Shown here in pieces: positions 1 to 11,669 of a stretch of DNA of 64,000 bases. The first letter of the stretch is position 1. The number at the start of each line of letters is the position of its first letter. The notes under the pieces were generated by a model. That model worked only from the letters and a program-made list of their open reading frames with translations. It ran no database searches and was not told the origin of the DNA. Where the stretch lies: positions 57,955 to 121,954 of the forward strand of contig JAAEAF010003804.1 in the NCBI GenBank assembly GCA_011037195.1. Reading direction: 5' to 3'. The position numbers and the translations under genes are program-made. This stretch comes from Triatoma infestans (taxonomy: Eukaryota > Arthropoda > Insecta > Hemiptera > Reduviidae).

Positions 1-698
1 TACACACAAGCCCTTTACTAAACCGCTCGTCCTGTACAAACTACTACCACAACTACAACACATCACATACTAACAACATTTCAACTTGATAGCACAAGAT
101 ATATCACAATACATTTAATAAGAAGTGAACATTCTTTTAGCGAATCAAATTTATATAAATAAATAATCAAGTAATGTATGTCACTTTATCCAGGAGTATA
201 GTTTTTAGTTTACATTTGACGATTTATTTAGTGGACTGTAAAGTAGGAAAGAGATAGGAGTTGATATTGATACCAATTAAATATAGCTTAAATTAAATCT
301 TTTTAATTTTCTAATTGAGTTAGTAGGTTAGTAAAGAAAATAGTACAATGAAATATTTACAATACGAATGAATAAATGACGTGTAAGAAGCTGGGCAGTT
401 GTTTTGATTCACGAGATGACGAATGAAGTGTGAAAAAGATGTTGTGAGTCCGTCGAGTAGAAGGAAAACGCTGAGTTGTGATGTGTAGAAAACTTGGAAA
501 AATGATGGCCTTATCACTTGGAGGTATGGCTAGAGAATTCCAAAAATCTTCGTCAAGGTTGTTTGTTATAACCTATAACCTACCTCAATAGAAATTTGTG
601 GTCACAAAAATTGACGCTTATCTAGTCAAAGCTTCTAGACGTACTACTGTAGAAAGGGCACAGTAGCCCTGTGTGTAGGTGCATTGGTGGGGAGGCCA

Positions 699-1745
699 AA
701 ATTCAAAATTCAGCACACTCCTGGCCACCGTACCTAGCGCATAGCGCCAAAACCGGTGCCTATGGTCACTTAGCCTTGCCTACTATGTAGGCAAGTTTCC
801 ATCCCTGCCACGTGGAGGCGGACCTCTACATATCCGTCTAGTCCGGCGCATTACCGCTACTTCTCGAGCAAACTGAGCAAAGTCTTTAAAATTTTGAGCA
901 CTCTTCACTAACTCTTTACATTCTCCCGGCCAATTCTCTCCCCTCCTTTTCAGCTTGAATTCCATATGGATTCTTGCCTCGTCGAGGAGAGAACATCGGA
1001 AGAGAACGTGATGCACTGTGTCCCGTTCACCGCACTCGCAATTCGGGGAATCTTTCAAACCCAACTCATTGAGCTTAGAATTGAACTTCCCGTGGTCCGT
1101 GAAATATTGCGTTACGGTTTGGGATAGCTCCAGCCACCGTATCGATAGTCTGTGATACAAATTTGTGAAGAACTCATATGTGATTCTTCCTGTTTCTGCC
1201 TCATCCCAGCGTCTTTGCCACTTCCCAATCTCATACTCTCGGATCTTATTCCTTGCAAGAGTAGTAGGTATCTGACTGGACAGCTCCTCACCATTGAGGA
1301 TAATCATGACCCCTTTTTTAAACTTATAGGTAAGGGCTCTCATCTCAATAAGGAGATCAAGCGGCAACACACCAGCGCCCACCGGTAAGGAAGCCGTGGA
1401 TGATGTCGCGTAGGCCCTTGTTACAGAGCATAAAATTGCTCTTTGCATCCGCAACAGAGTGCCGCTGTACAGGACTGCATGTTAAGCTTGTCGGCCCAAC
1501 AGGCAGCTGCGTACGCTGCGACATTCTCTATTACGCCCCTATAAATGGTTAGCGCCACACCAGTCTTCAGCCCCCACTCACCACGGGCTACTCTTTTTAT
1601 TCCCTGGTACAAGTTGAGACATCTGGAGGCCACCCACTGGATATGGGGCTTAAAAGAAAGCTTCCAATCCAGCAGCACGCCCAGGTACTCAAACTGGGTC
1701 ACATGGACTATTCCACCCTTATCCAGGGAGGACGACTGGGATGAA
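699..1745 (-). mobile_element. 5'-truncated non-LTR retrotransposon in the 3' LTR
   Basis: The fragment is flanked by a 13-bp duplication, ggtggggaggcca at 686-698 and ggtggggaggtca at 1746-1758, with one mismatch. The other LTR has the uninterrupted site near 9772, which proves insertion into an existing LTR. The fragment carries only the 3' part of a non-LTR ORF2. Confidence 0.85.
783..1702 (-). pseudogene. Non-LTR retrotransposon ORF2, C-terminal fragment
   Basis: Two minus-strand frames, 1702-1421 then 1454-783, read as one ORF2 end with a frameshift where they meet. The first begins with the RT-thumb motif FEYLGVLLDWKLSFKPHIQ and continues toward WADKLN. The second contains WQRRWDEAETGR and a C-terminal zinc-binding motif, CECGERDTVHHVLFRC, of the form CxCx7-8HxxxxxC. 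This is the usual C-terminus of R1-type and related non-LTR elements. The catalytic RT core and endonuclease are missing. RNase H is not visible. No function is expected. Confidence 0.75.
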
Positions 1746-1792
1746 GGTGGGGAGGTCAGGGCTAATTGGCTGCCGACTCCTCACCTGATGAT

Positions 1793-3173
1793 TTATGTGT
1801 TATGCCAGAAGTAGCATCCCTGGAAAGGCAGGCGTTGACGCTCGCTGATGAAAGTTGACCTGTTTAAATGAATAAACCAAAAAATACAAAACAAACCCAA
1901 ATAAAATGAAATAACTTGTCGAACTGCCGCCCAACTAAAACCGAAGGCGTTTTTAATGCTTACTACGCGTACAATTCCGTCCTCTTCTGGATGGGAAGTG
2001 ATAACTCGCGTGGTTGGCCGATGAAGTGGTGATGTTTGAGGGTTGATCAGTAACACTAGGTCCCCTTCATAGCCTGGATCACCGTTTAGGGGGCATAAAG
2101 GGCGAGAGTTTAGAATAGCTTCGACTCTACTAGTTACCGTAGTTAGCTCCTCAAAGGTTAATGCTGTATCCTTTATGACTCTGCACAGATGGTATTTGGC
2201 AGATTCGACTGCCGCTTCCCAAAGCCCGCCAAAGTGAGGCGCATAAGAAGGAATAAACACCCAGTGAATTTATTTGCCTCCGGTGTGACGTAGTATTGCG
2301 TCTTGGGTCTTTTTATCTTTAATCCACGCAAAGAAGGCCGAATGGTGCGGGCCGCTCCGGCGAAGTTTTTGCTACAGTCAGAGTAAACTCGATCAGGTAG
2401 TCCACGTCGGGCAATAAATCTGTCGAATGCAGCAAGAGAGGAGTCAGTCGACAAAGACGACACAATTTCCAGGTGGACCGCCTTTGTTGCGAAGCAAACG
2501 AATACCGACAGATAGGCTTTCGAGATGGGTGCAGTGCGACGGCTGCCTTGCTTGACTGAGAACGGACCAGCGTAGTCTATTCCTATTGTTGTGAAGGGTC
2601 TACCTGGACTAACTCTTGGCGTCGGCAAGTTTCCCATGAAGGGATGTACAGGGTGTGCCTTCATCCGAAAGCATGTCAGGCATTTTGCTAGACGGGCACG
2701 AACCGTTTGTCTCAGGCGAGAAATCCAAAATCTTCGTCTCAGAAAGCTTGTAAGGCCTTTGCATCCAAGTGATAATGTACTAGGTGATAGTGATCTATGT
2801 GTAGGCCTGTTCAATGAGCATTTCCCGGTAGGATAACTGGATGCTTGCCATGGTAGGGTAGATCTACATTCTCTAACCGTCCGCCCACCCTGATGACTCC
2901 AATATCAACAACAAAGGCCGGCAAGGTCAAAAGTCGCTAGGAAAGCGCTCTATGTTCCTTCCAGAAAAACTCTTTCGTAAAATGAGATTGCTGCACCGCC
3001 TTAACGCAAGCAGTAAGAGCGTTGTCTATCTCGTTTGGTGAAAGGGGGAAGAGTTCTCTTCACTTGAGGTGCTCTCACATTAGCAATGAACCTGAGCACG
3101 TAGGCAAGAGCGCGGGTCATAGTTCCGTAATTAGAATGTCGTGCATTAACTCTAACATTCATTGCATTAACAT
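1793..3173 (-). pseudogene. BEL/Pao integrase region
   Basis: The minus-strand frames at 2814-2173 and 2260-1793 give a BEL-type integrase. The zinc-binding region includes CLTCFRMKAHP. The catalytic core starts at GIDYAGPF (first Asp), continues with FVCFATKAVHLEIV, and has DRVYSDCSKNF at the second Asp, where the usual SDNGTNF has become SDCSKNF. The C-terminal part contains FIPSYAPHFGGLWEAAVES, with the third acidic residue, and INPQTSPLHRP of the DUF5641-like tail. Decayed pol sequence fills 2815-3173. Frameshifts and stops make this a relic. Confidence 0.85.
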
Positions 3174-3683
3174 TCATGCATCAACTCTCCTTCGCTGCAG
3201 CTGAGAACGAAAGACACAGGGGGCGAAGTTCTGGAACCTTATAGGGAAGCTCCGGAGGGCGAAAAAGCAAAAGCGGAGTTTGCTGCAACCACTCTGGTGC
3301 CGCCTACCATAAGGAATGATCAACTCCTCGGGATGTGAACCGCGTGAAGCCAGATCTGCAGGATTCTCTGAGGTTGATATGTGATACCATTTGCATACTT
3401 CCGAATGGTCAAGTATAAACGCCACACGGTTCGCAACGAATGTCTGTAATTCAAACGGTGACTTCCCCAGCCATGCCAATACGATAGTGGAATCGGTAAA
3501 GTAGATGACCTCTGAGACTAAAACAGTGTCCAACAGTCGCTTAATTGAAATCTTGAGTTTCACAAGAAGGTGAGCTGCTGCAAGCTCAAGACGAGGAATC
3601 GAAACGGTTTTGGTAGGGGCTAATTTCGTTTTAGCTTTAAGTAAGCATGCCTTCACTCGCCCTGAGCACGATACAGTGCGCAA
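3174..3683 (-). pseudogene. BEL/Pao RNase H region
   Basis: This frame contains PRLELAAAHLLVKL and VIYFTDSTIVLAWL, the two acidic motifs of the BEL/Pao RNase H domain. It then reads VANRVAFI and NPADLASRG, which are conserved between RNase H and integrase in this superfamily. It overlaps the RT frame by about 30 nt in a different phase, so a frameshift separates them. Confidence 0.8.
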
Positions 3684-4793
3684 AAAAGCACAGCTGCGAA
3701 ACCCTTCTGTGAGTCGTCACAGCATCCGAAAACTCGTGCTTCCTTAGTGTCCGAAAAAAGGATGAATCTCGTAATCCTGATATTTTCTAGACTGGGAAGT
3801 TGCTGGCTGGATGTCTTCCATTCCTGAGTAACATTCGGATGTACTGGATCATCCCAATGAAAGCGGGACAGCCAGACATTCTGAAGTATACATTTAGCCT
3901 TGAAGATAACAGGGGCTAGCATGCCTAATGGATCATACAAACGCGCTATTGTCGAGAGGATGCTTCTCTTTTGTGATTTTTGTGGTTACGGGATTGACCT
4001 TAAAAAACAGATCATCGTCAACTGGGTCCCAGGACATTCACAATATCTTTGTGATGCAGGTCTCTTTTGGTTCCAACGACAGTTCTTCTATAACTGCGCC
4101 CGAACCAACCCAGTTCGTGAACTCTTTGTTGTTGCTAAACCACTTGTGTGTCTCGAACTGCCCCTTCCCGAGCAATTTAATCAATTGATCTTTTAGCTGA
4201 AGGGCTTCTTTTAAGTTACGGCCCAGACACGGTATCGTCATCGTAGATATCTTCTAACAAGACGCGGGCTGCTAAAGGGTACGGTTGACCTTCATTACTA
4301 ACCAACTGATGGATAGTTCTTGGAGCTGCGAAGGGAGCCGAAGCAGTTCCATATGTCACCGTCCTAAGTTCATAGGTAATCAATGGGTCTGCGGGTGATG
4401 AACGCCAAAGTATATGCTGGTATTTCCTTTTACTTGGGTTCATTAAAATTTGACGGTACATCTTAATTAAATCAGCTGTGATTGCGACCACATGTCGCCG
4501 GAAGTTCAAAATGATGGTGATATCTAATTGCAATTTCCTTCCCACATGCAATTTGTCATTCAGAGACCCTGAAGAAGTATACATTGATGCGTCGAAAACC
4601 ACCAGGAGTTTGGACTCAGAGAGTTTAAAAACAGAACGAGATGGGATCATGAAAGCCGTGGATTCGCATGTAGGAGCATGTGCCCTAATTTATGTTATTC
4701 TTCCATGAAGTTTATGTACTTGACCTTGATGACAGGTTTTTTTCTGGAGTTGAGACTCCAGGGTGTGTTAACGAGATAATGCAGCTGATTCGG
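3653..4793 (-). pseudogene. BEL/Pao reverse transcriptase
   Basis: The frames at 4650-4216, 4241-4038 and 3940-3653 are consecutive pieces of a BEL-type RT. Recognisable blocks are LLVVFDASM, ITADLIKMYRQILM, the palm motif IYDDDTVSG (YVDD-like), and YDPLGMLAPVIFKAK after the palm. At least two frameshifts and a short gap interrupt it. The ORF fragments on the plus strand here are shadows. Confidence 0.85.
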
Positions 4794-5069
4794 TTAATCA
4801 CCTGGTGGTTCTTTGAAGGGGAGTGAGATGACATAACACCCTGTTGCATCTCTATAGTGCGTTTTCAAGTAGTGTTGCTCACACGGGTCATTCTGAGTGC
4901 CGGTGGAATTAGAGGACACTTCTTCCATCTTCCAAAACCGATTAATTAGCACCGCCGAAATCGGACTTTCGGTGAGGCACAGACAATGAGAAGAACCACT
5001 AACAAAGTTAGTGGTCGTTGCCCATCGAAATAATGCCATAGATGGTTTGTAATGATCCGTAGTCACCAT
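4794..5069 (-). pseudogene. BEL/Pao protease-RT linker
   Basis: This frame holds INRFWKMEEV and a later THYRDATGCYVISLPFK. In BEL/Pao elements the corresponding RFWE and THxRDxxGRYVVxLPFK blocks lie directly before the RT palm. The order with the neighbouring protease and RT pieces is correct. Confidence 0.75.
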
Positions 5070-5145
5070 ACAGTGGTTGAGGGCTGCTCCGAAAGATTTT
5101 CATAAATAAGTCATTTCCGAGAAGGAAATCGACCGGCCTCGGTTT

Positions 5146-5445
5146 TCAGAAGAGGGGATCTGCTAGTAAAAGCGGTACCAGTTGGTCAGCCAGTTGTGAA
5201 TTAAGAGGGACAGTCGGCAGCTCCCCAGTAATGGCTTGTACAACGAAAGGATTCGCTTCTACCTTTTGTTCAGGATACACCCTAGATTGCAGCTGACAGC
5301 GCAACTTTCCTTTGACTCCAGACATGGGAGTCTGACCAGCTGCAATTAGATTATGGTTGGTTGCCTGCCATCCTAAGCCCAAGCGCTTTGCGCATGAAGT
5401 GGTAATGAGAGACAGTTGGGATCCGCAATCGATCAAAAGTCTCAC
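5146..5445 (-). pseudogene. BEL/Pao aspartic protease fragment
   Basis: The frame begins MRLLIDCGSQLSLITTSCAK. DCGSQ corresponds to the D[ST]GSQ active-site motif of BEL/Pao proteases. A second frame (5635-5351) overlaps it and includes part of the upstream region, so the protease is frameshifted. Catalysis is not expected. Confidence 0.75.
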
Positions 5446-5729
5446 AGGTTGCGGTATTCCTCAGAATTGAGAACAAACTCTTCTGCCGTGTCCAGAAGTA
5501 CTTGTGCTGGTCCTGTGAAATTGGCAATGACTGTGTTTCCGTCGTGCTTAGAACCGCTAGGAGCCGCACATGAAGACGGTTTAACATCCTGTAAATTGCT
5601 GTGTTGTGGAAGGTCTTTCGTGGTGCTCCGAGCAAGGAGTCATGCAGCGAAGTGTGGTGTTTTACTTTGCAAACACGGCAGCGACCCGTCGAAGAACAGT
5701 CGGAAACGTAATGTCCCGGCTTAAGTCAG

Positions 5730-6835
5730 TTAAACAGACCTTTTTATTTCTGAGAAAGAGTTAACGTTTGGAAGGGGACTTGTGGCGAAAAAAAGGAAAT
5801 TCAAAAAGATGATGTTGTAGGCGGCAGGAGCACAAGGAACCTTTACTGGACAATACTGGTGGCAGGGAAGAGTACTGGTAGTGGTCAGCAGTTGTGATCT
5901 AATGGCTGTCTTTAAAAGGCGAAGCCCCTTTGTTGACTCCTCATTCGATGGCTTTGTTAGTTGTAGCACTTGGCACTTGCCTTGCACATAATCTACCAAT
6001 TCTTTGAACGACGGCCAGGTATTATCAACGTGCTTGGTTTGGAACTGCTGCTGTGTATCAGAATCGAGCTTCCATAATGCCAACGTTAACAATAAAAAGT
6101 CAGCTTCGTTCTCAATTTGAATATTTTTGAAAGCAGTGACATTCTCGGCCTGAGAAAGGACTGAAGGGATAATACATCGTAAGGGCCTTTGGATAAAGGA
6201 AAGTTCAAGACGTGGTCGATGTATGAGGGAGCCAAAAGTCGCTTATAGTCAAAACGTTTAAGCAACGCTTCCCAGGCAAGTTTATAATTTTGTTCGTCAA
6301 CCACAAAGATGTCAATGACAGTCTTAGCTTCGCCCACAAGCGATCTGCAAGGTAAAAATATTTCTCAATAATCGGAAGTTCAAGGTTATGGTGAACCATG
6401 GAAAGAAAAAGCTGTTTGAAGTTTGGCCACTCTGACAACAAACCTGAAAATTTGGGAACAAATTTTAGGGAGCCTTGATCTTGCAACTGTTTGGTTTAGG
6501 GAAGTGTTTGTGTTATCCAAAGCAGATAGACTCTGATTAAATTCTATAACCTTATAATAAAGTCCGAGGGTTTCCTTTCTTTGAACGAGATCGTTCTTTG
6601 TAGGGAAAGAAGCCTCCTTACCCACTTCAATGGCGATTTCCGAATAATACTTAAATTCTGAATCAAAGTCTGAAAGTAGAGAATCCAGTCTAGTAAGCAT
6701 AGCGATGAATTCATTTTTAAGCGCGGTGTTACCATCAACTACAACTGATTTGCGTACTAGAAATATCTGATTAATATCTTTTGAAAGTAACTTTAGTGTC
6801 GCTCTCCCAGCCTTAATTTCAAAGGATTTGGGCAT
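5730..6835 (-). pseudogene. BEL/Pao gag
   Basis: The start at 6835 opens with MPKSFEIKAGRATLKLL, the usual beginning of a BEL gag. The frames 6835-6386, 6486-6205, 6337-6086 and 6092-5730 follow one another with frameshifts. They show LPKFSG-like FVPKFSGLLSEWPNFKQLF, then AWEALLKRFDYKRLL, and ALWKLDSDTQQQF, all typical of the DUF1759-type gag domain. The CCHC knuckles are not clear. Confidence 0.8.
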
Positions 6836-7392
6836 GTTTATGTGAATGTATAAAAAGTATAGAAGAGTGAAAAGAAGTAACTAAAATTAAATGCTTAAGT
6901 AGCAAACTAAAGAAACAGAAAGGTAAATATACAATAGTGTAAAGTTAAAAGATAATTAATATAAAAATAGAGACAAAGTAAAGCTGCAATTTGTAAAATA
7001 ATAGAGAAGATTCAAAAGAAAGAAAAGAAATTAATGAAATTGCAGCGTAAAAGAAAAAAAATAGAGCTGTAAAAATATATAAAAGTGATGCAAAACATGA
7101 AAAGAAAAAAGATAAATAATATTATTACTTAAGTGAAACTAACTGATCCTACTTATAATAAAACGAGGTAAATGAAATAAATAAATGAATGAAATAAATA
7201 ACAAAGTTCCAAATACCAATAGAGTAAATAAGTCATGATTAAGATTATAAAGTAATAAAACTAATGTATTATAAATAGAATGCAAGAATGTTATCAAATT
7301 GATATCAACATTCACAAGTCCAAATGCTTTCATAAATAATAATTTTTTTTTTTATACTAAATTGTTAACATCCGGCTCGGAGGACCAGAAAA
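6836..7392 (-). other. BEL/Pao untranslated leader
   Basis: An A-rich stretch between the gag start and the 5' LTR. It holds the primer-binding-like site at 7368-7388 and no credible gene. The 64-codon ORF at 7139-7333 has low-complexity composition and is not supported. Confidence 0.6.
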
Positions 7393-7461
7393 TGATGATT
7401 TATTTAGTGGACTGTAAGGTAGGAAACAGATAGGAGTTGATATTGATTCCAATTAAGTATA

Positions 7462-9368
7462 GATAGATAGATAGATTCTACCGGGGGAATGGCTACTCAG
7501 CCTACGCCACCGCGACACCCCAAGGATCTATTGTGGCACCCCCTAGTTGGAGACCCTCCCCCTATCCTGTCCTTAACCGAACTGTGGAATTGGGGGGGGG
7601 CTCCCAGGTGGTCAATCAGAGCACCCGCCATCAGAGCACCCGCCATCAGAGCACCCTCTCGAGTCCTGCTTGCCTTAGAAGACTTAATAGGTCCGAGAGA
7701 GGGCCCTGGCTGAGGCTTGTTGGCACCAGCTTCTCTTTACCAAAGAGGCGGTACCTTAGCCAGACCAGCCCCTCGCACTGACATACCACATGCAGTGCCG
7801 TCTCCTCTTCTTCCTGACAAAACCTGCACAGGCTATCCGTTGCCAGGCCCATGCGATGCATGTGCTTATTTAATCTACAGTGGCCAGTGAGAATGCCAAC
7901 TGCTATCCTTATGGCCACCCGGCCTAGTTGGAGTAATTCTGCAGTTAGCTTGGGCGAGTAGCTATAGATAAACTTTTTCGCCTGTCTCTGGCCTGGAGTT
8001 TTGACCCACCATTCCCTTGATCGGTCCTGCATCCATAGCTTAATGGATGCACTCCTGAGGCATCTTGAGACACCACAGAACGGCTCCGGCCCGATAAGCG
8101 CTCCCATTGAACCCTCCCGGGCCAGGCGGTCCGCCGCCTCATTGCCTCTGTGACCCGAGTGCCCAGGTACCCAAACCAGGAAGACCTTATTATGGCTACT
8201 AATTTCCCTTAGTGCACCTAGGCAGTCCCACACCAGCCTTGAGCTGATCTCCCACGAGTCAATTGCCCGCAGAGCAGCCTGGCTATCCGAATAAATGACG
8301 ACTCTGGAGTTATGCACTCCCCGTCTTCTTATTTCGGCGGCGCAGGTAATAATCGCGACTAGCTCCGCCTGAAAGACCGTAGCTAGCCTTCCCAGGCTCA
8401 CCGAGATATTACATCTCGGATGAGCCCCGTACACGCCGGCTCCCACTCCATCTTCCATCTTGGACCCGTCCGTGTACCACATAGATTCGCCTGTAATTGG
8501 CGGCCCATTCTTCCATGCCCCTCTGTCTAATATCAAGACTTTGAAGGGTTTTTGGAAGTCATACCTAGGAGTCATTATATCCGTAGGCAGGCCCAAAATC
8601 GGGTCCGCCTCCAGCTCCTTCCATAGGTCTTGATGCTTCCCAGTGTGCCTGGGATAAATGGGGGCTTGTCCCTGTTGTAGTCGTGCCACAACTGCTCTTG
8701 CAACGCCTTGGACGTAGATGTGGAGTGGTGGAAGGTTTAACAGGACCTCCAAGGCCGCAGTGGGGGTAGTCATCATGGCACCCGTCGTACTCAAACAGGC
8801 CAGCCTTTGAATACTTCCGAGCGCTCCCGGCCCCCCATCTGCAAGGTCTTTGTCCACCACGCCACCGCCCCGTGGGTTACCATTGGTCTCACGACACAGG
8901 TATAAATCCACAGAGCCATCTTCGGACTTAATCCCCAACTTTTACCGCATAGCCTCCTGCACCTACCCATGGCGATTTTGGCTTTGTGTGCGGTGATATT
9001 AATATGGGAATTCCATGTCAGCCTTCGGTCAAAAGTGACCCCCAAATATTTGGCTTCCATGGCAAAGGGGATCGCGACCCCTCCGAGCATTGGCTGTTGT
9101 AAGCCTTGCAAATTTCTCTTCCTTGCAAAAGGAACCACTTGAGTTTTGTGGGGATTGATGGAGAGACCCTCCGCTCTACACCATTTGTTCACAATATTGA
9201 GCGCCCCCTGAGTGCGCTCCGAGACGGTTACCGCGAACCGCCCCCTCACCACGATCGCCAGATCGTCCGCGAACCCTAGGCAATGAAAGCCTTCCGCGGT
9301 TAATTTGGTCAGGATGTCATCGGCTACCAACGTCCACAGCAATGGCGACAAAACGCCTCCCTGCGGAC
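7462..9368 (-). mobile_element. 5'-truncated non-LTR element with (TATC)n tail
   Basis: Flanked by tccaattaagtata at 7448-7461 and 9369-9382. The other LTR keeps the empty site near 268-280. The 3' end on the minus strand carries a short TATC repeat tail (gatagatagata on plus at 7461-7474). The 5' end is truncated inside the RT, just before the GGVLSP motif. Confidence 0.88.
7646..9366 (-). pseudogene. Non-LTR ORF2 fragment: RT C-terminus plus RNase H
   Basis: Reading down the minus strand, the frame at 9351-8791 gives MSPLLWTLVADD, then the catalytic GFADDLAIVV, then YLGVTFDRRLTWNSHI. After a frameshift near 8.8-8.9 kb the frame 8938-7646 gives a complete RNase H domain. It has MWYTDGSKMEDG, FQAELVAI, IYSDSQAALRAI and GHRGNEAADRLAREGS, so all four acidic residues are present. 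The end has the zinc motif CRFCQEEEETALHVVCQC. Domain order and tail fit an R1/LOA/I-type element. Truncation and frameshift make it inactive. Confidence 0.85.
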
Positions 9369-9944
9369 TCCAATTAAGTATAACTTAAATTAAATCTTTT
9401 TAATTTTCTAATTGGGTTGGTAGGTTAGTAAAGAAACTAGTACAATGAAATATTTACAATAAGAATGAGTAAATGACGCGTAAGAGGCTGGGCAGTTGTT
9501 TTGATCCACCAGATGACAATGAAGTGTGAAAAAAGATGTTGTGAGTCCGTCGAGTGGAAGGAAAACGCTGAGTTGTGATGTGTAGAAAATTAGGAAAATA
9601 ATGGCCTTGTCACTTGGAGGTAAGGCTAGAGAATTCAAAAAAATCTTCGTCATGGTCGTTTGTTACAGACCTCTATAGAAATTTGTGCCCACAAAAATTG
9701 ATGCTTATCTAGTCAAAGCTTCTAGACGTACTACTGTAGAAAGGGCACAGTAGCCCTGTGTTAGGTGTATTGGTGGGGAGGCCAGAGTTGATTGGCTGCC
9801 GACCTGATGATTTATGTGTTATGCCGGAAGCAGCATCTCTGGGAAGCCAGGCGTTGACGCTCGCTGATGAAAGTTGACGTATTTAAATGAATAAACCAAA
9901 AAATACAAAACAAACCCAAATAAAATAAAATAACTTGCCGAACA

Positions 9945-10532
9945 TATTCATAAACAACATTGATGGTGAAGATGAAATTTTCTTTGGAACTGCATTAAAT
10001 ATTTTCCTTCCTATAAATAAATAAGAGAATGTGAAAAACGAGTGGTTCGCTGGGGGAGGGAAGGAATATAGTCACCGTTCTGAGTATTATATTTATGGTT
10101 AAAGGTGTTATAATTATTTCTTACTTTGTAGAACCATTAACAGATGGAAAGGATATAAAGAGCTGCAATCGAGAGAATTTTATTATTTTTTAAAATGCGT
10201 CCTGCAGTTTTCGTAAATTTCGAAAGCAAGTATTGTTGTAGCAAGAAGGTGAGGTTATAAAAAGAGAGCGACTATTTATTTGAATTCTAAGTTTTGGCTT
10301 AAACTGAGATTTGTTGTATACAGAAACGAATGTAAAAAATTAGAAAACATGTTGGGGGAAGTCATTTTAAGTAAAAAAAATTATATGAACATAATCAATT
10401 ACAGAACTAAAACAGATGAAAGTTTTATTTAGACAAACATACATTTATATCTATTTACCAATGAAAAGCAAACAAAATTGTTAGCAATTGTTATTTTATA
10501 TAACAGCATACTTAGTGAATCATATAAATTGC
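9945..10532. other. AT-rich unassigned sequence
   Basis: No gene, splice-bounded exon or repeat could be supported here. It lies between the BEL element and the dead DDE transposon. Confidence 0.4.
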
Positions 10533-11342
10533 TCAAATTGTGCTCCTGGATCGTATGCAAGCTTGACATCTGCATATCGTAGTGTCACAAACACGTACCA
10601 TTACATTATTGTTGCGAATATGATTGGCAGCATCCATTATTCTTTCGAGTAACTGTTCACGTGTGTTTATTTCAACAGTGTATACGAGTTGGTTTAGGTG
10701 ACCCAAAGATAAAAACCAAGAGGATTTTTGGCGGCCAAGCGATAGGGCCTCCATGTCCTATCCATCTGCCAGCGTAATGCCTATTTAACCACTCAGTTAC
10801 TCGAGTGCTGCTTATGTAATACATGTTTTACATAGTGTGCTGGGCACCATCGTGTTGATACCACATTTGTTGCCGCATTTGGAGAGGAGTGTCTTCTAAC
10901 ATATCATGAAGTCTTTCATTTAGGAAAGTCACATATCCTTCAGGATTTAGCCTGCTATCTAAGATTTCTATTCCAAGTAACTGAGTATTGAAAATGTCAG
11001 CCCAAGTAGGAACAATAAAGCGATGTTGAAATCGCGACTGTTGCAAGGCTATGGATTTTGTTGAGGCCGTAGATGATAGTTTGGTAGAAATTAATACCAT
11101 CTCTCGTAATTGGTCTTTGTCAATCCTCAGAACTCTAGACTGAAAGTCTGGATATTCGGCAAGCATATGTAGCATCCAAGTGTAAAGATCCATACGTTGG
11201 CCATAATCTTCTGGTTGCAAAGCCTGAACCCGATGCACATGAAAAGGATACAGTTCTTCTTGGTGCAGTGTCCACCATAAAAGTTTGGTGAAAGGCGCAA
11301 TTGCCTTGCAATATGCCTAGCACTTATTGTAGAATTTTTCAA
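10533..11342 (-). pseudogene. Dead DDE transposase, mariner-like family
   Basis: Minus-strand frames from 11,342 down to 10,533 together cover most of a transposase found in many arthropod genomes. Pieces in order are TISARHIARQLRLSPNF (helix-turn-helix), HRVQALQPEDYGQRM, IVPTWADIFNTQLLGIEIL, RQQMWYQHDGAQH (second catalytic Asp region), and a C-terminal LLERIMDAANHIRNNN. The first catalytic Asp region reads LRIDKDQ, which looks degenerate. Several frameshifts and stops break the protein. It sits just downstream, in minus-strand sense, of the last recognised SLC9C exon, so it may be intronic. Confidence 0.7.
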
Positions 11343-11471
11343 AATGCGTTGATTACATTTTCTTCATTGCGAACATTACCTTCCCATGAGCTCTTGTGGT
11401 TGATATGACAATCGATTATGAAAAAGCCCGGCATATATGATAAAAAATATTCAATATAATTAATACTTTAC

Positions 11472-11669
11472 CACAATCAAATTTCTAACAGTTTTTATAT
11501 CCAAGCGATAAGGTGCATAATAAGCGAATTTTGTAAGTGTGTCCAATATGACCCCTTCAATCAGTATAACTTCGGCCAGAAAGTAGGTCAGCTTTAATGG
11601 CGTTCCTGGCGTTAGTATTATCGATATGCCACGTTCAATGAACTGTTTTAATCTCTCAGGTTCCCAAGT
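11472..11669 (-). CDS. SLC9C: SLC9C-like exon 8 (C-terminal tail)
   Basis: 198 nt, phase 0 at both ends, acceptor ttttccaaaag and donor gtaaag. It encodes 66 residues from TWEPERLKQFIERG to KTVRNLIV, including LIEGVILDTLTKF, and reads open throughout. This is the post-cNBD tail of SLC9C proteins. Exons after it were not found; 9.9-11.4 kb is occupied by a DDE transposon and AT-rich DNA. Confidence 0.7.

Larger units (their letters stand above)
217..1924 (-). repeat. 3' LTR of the BEL/Pao element, split by an insertion
   Basis: The segments 217-698 and 1746-1924 align in order with the 5' LTR at 7393-7461 and 9369-9944. The divergence is modest, with scattered substitutions and short indels. 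The right end is clear where similarity stops after cgaac near 1924. The short ORF at 320-517 lies inside this LTR and is not a gene. Confidence 0.85.
217..9944 (-). mobile_element. Decayed BEL/Pao LTR retrotransposon with nested insertions
   Basis: Two copies of one LTR of about 640 bp bracket a gag-pol region on the minus strand. The 3' LTR is at 217-1924 and the 5' LTR at 7393-9944. Reading down the minus strand the order is gag, aspartic protease, reverse transcriptase, RNase H and integrase, which is the BEL/Pao order. The plus-strand ends read TG and CA. Just inside the 5' LTR a primer-binding-like stretch (7368-7388) contains cctccgagccgg on the minus strand. Every ORF is broken by frameshifts and stops, so the element is dead. 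Removing the two nested non-LTR fragments (699-1745 and 7462-9368) restores LTRs of similar length. A clean TSD is not visible; the 5-bp flanks match at four of five positions at best. Confidence 0.9.
7393..9944 (-). repeat. 5' LTR of the BEL/Pao element, split by an insertion
   Basis: The segments 7393-7461 and 9369-9944 match the 3' LTR in order. The break is filled by a 1.9 kb non-LTR fragment flanked by a duplicated 14-bp target. The ORF at 9408-9653 is the LTR counterpart of the one at 320-517 and is not a gene. Confidence 0.85.

Noticed and set aside
320..517. 65-codon ORF, with a counterpart at 9,408-9,653
   Set aside because: Both lie in the BEL LTRs at the same place and have no protein features.
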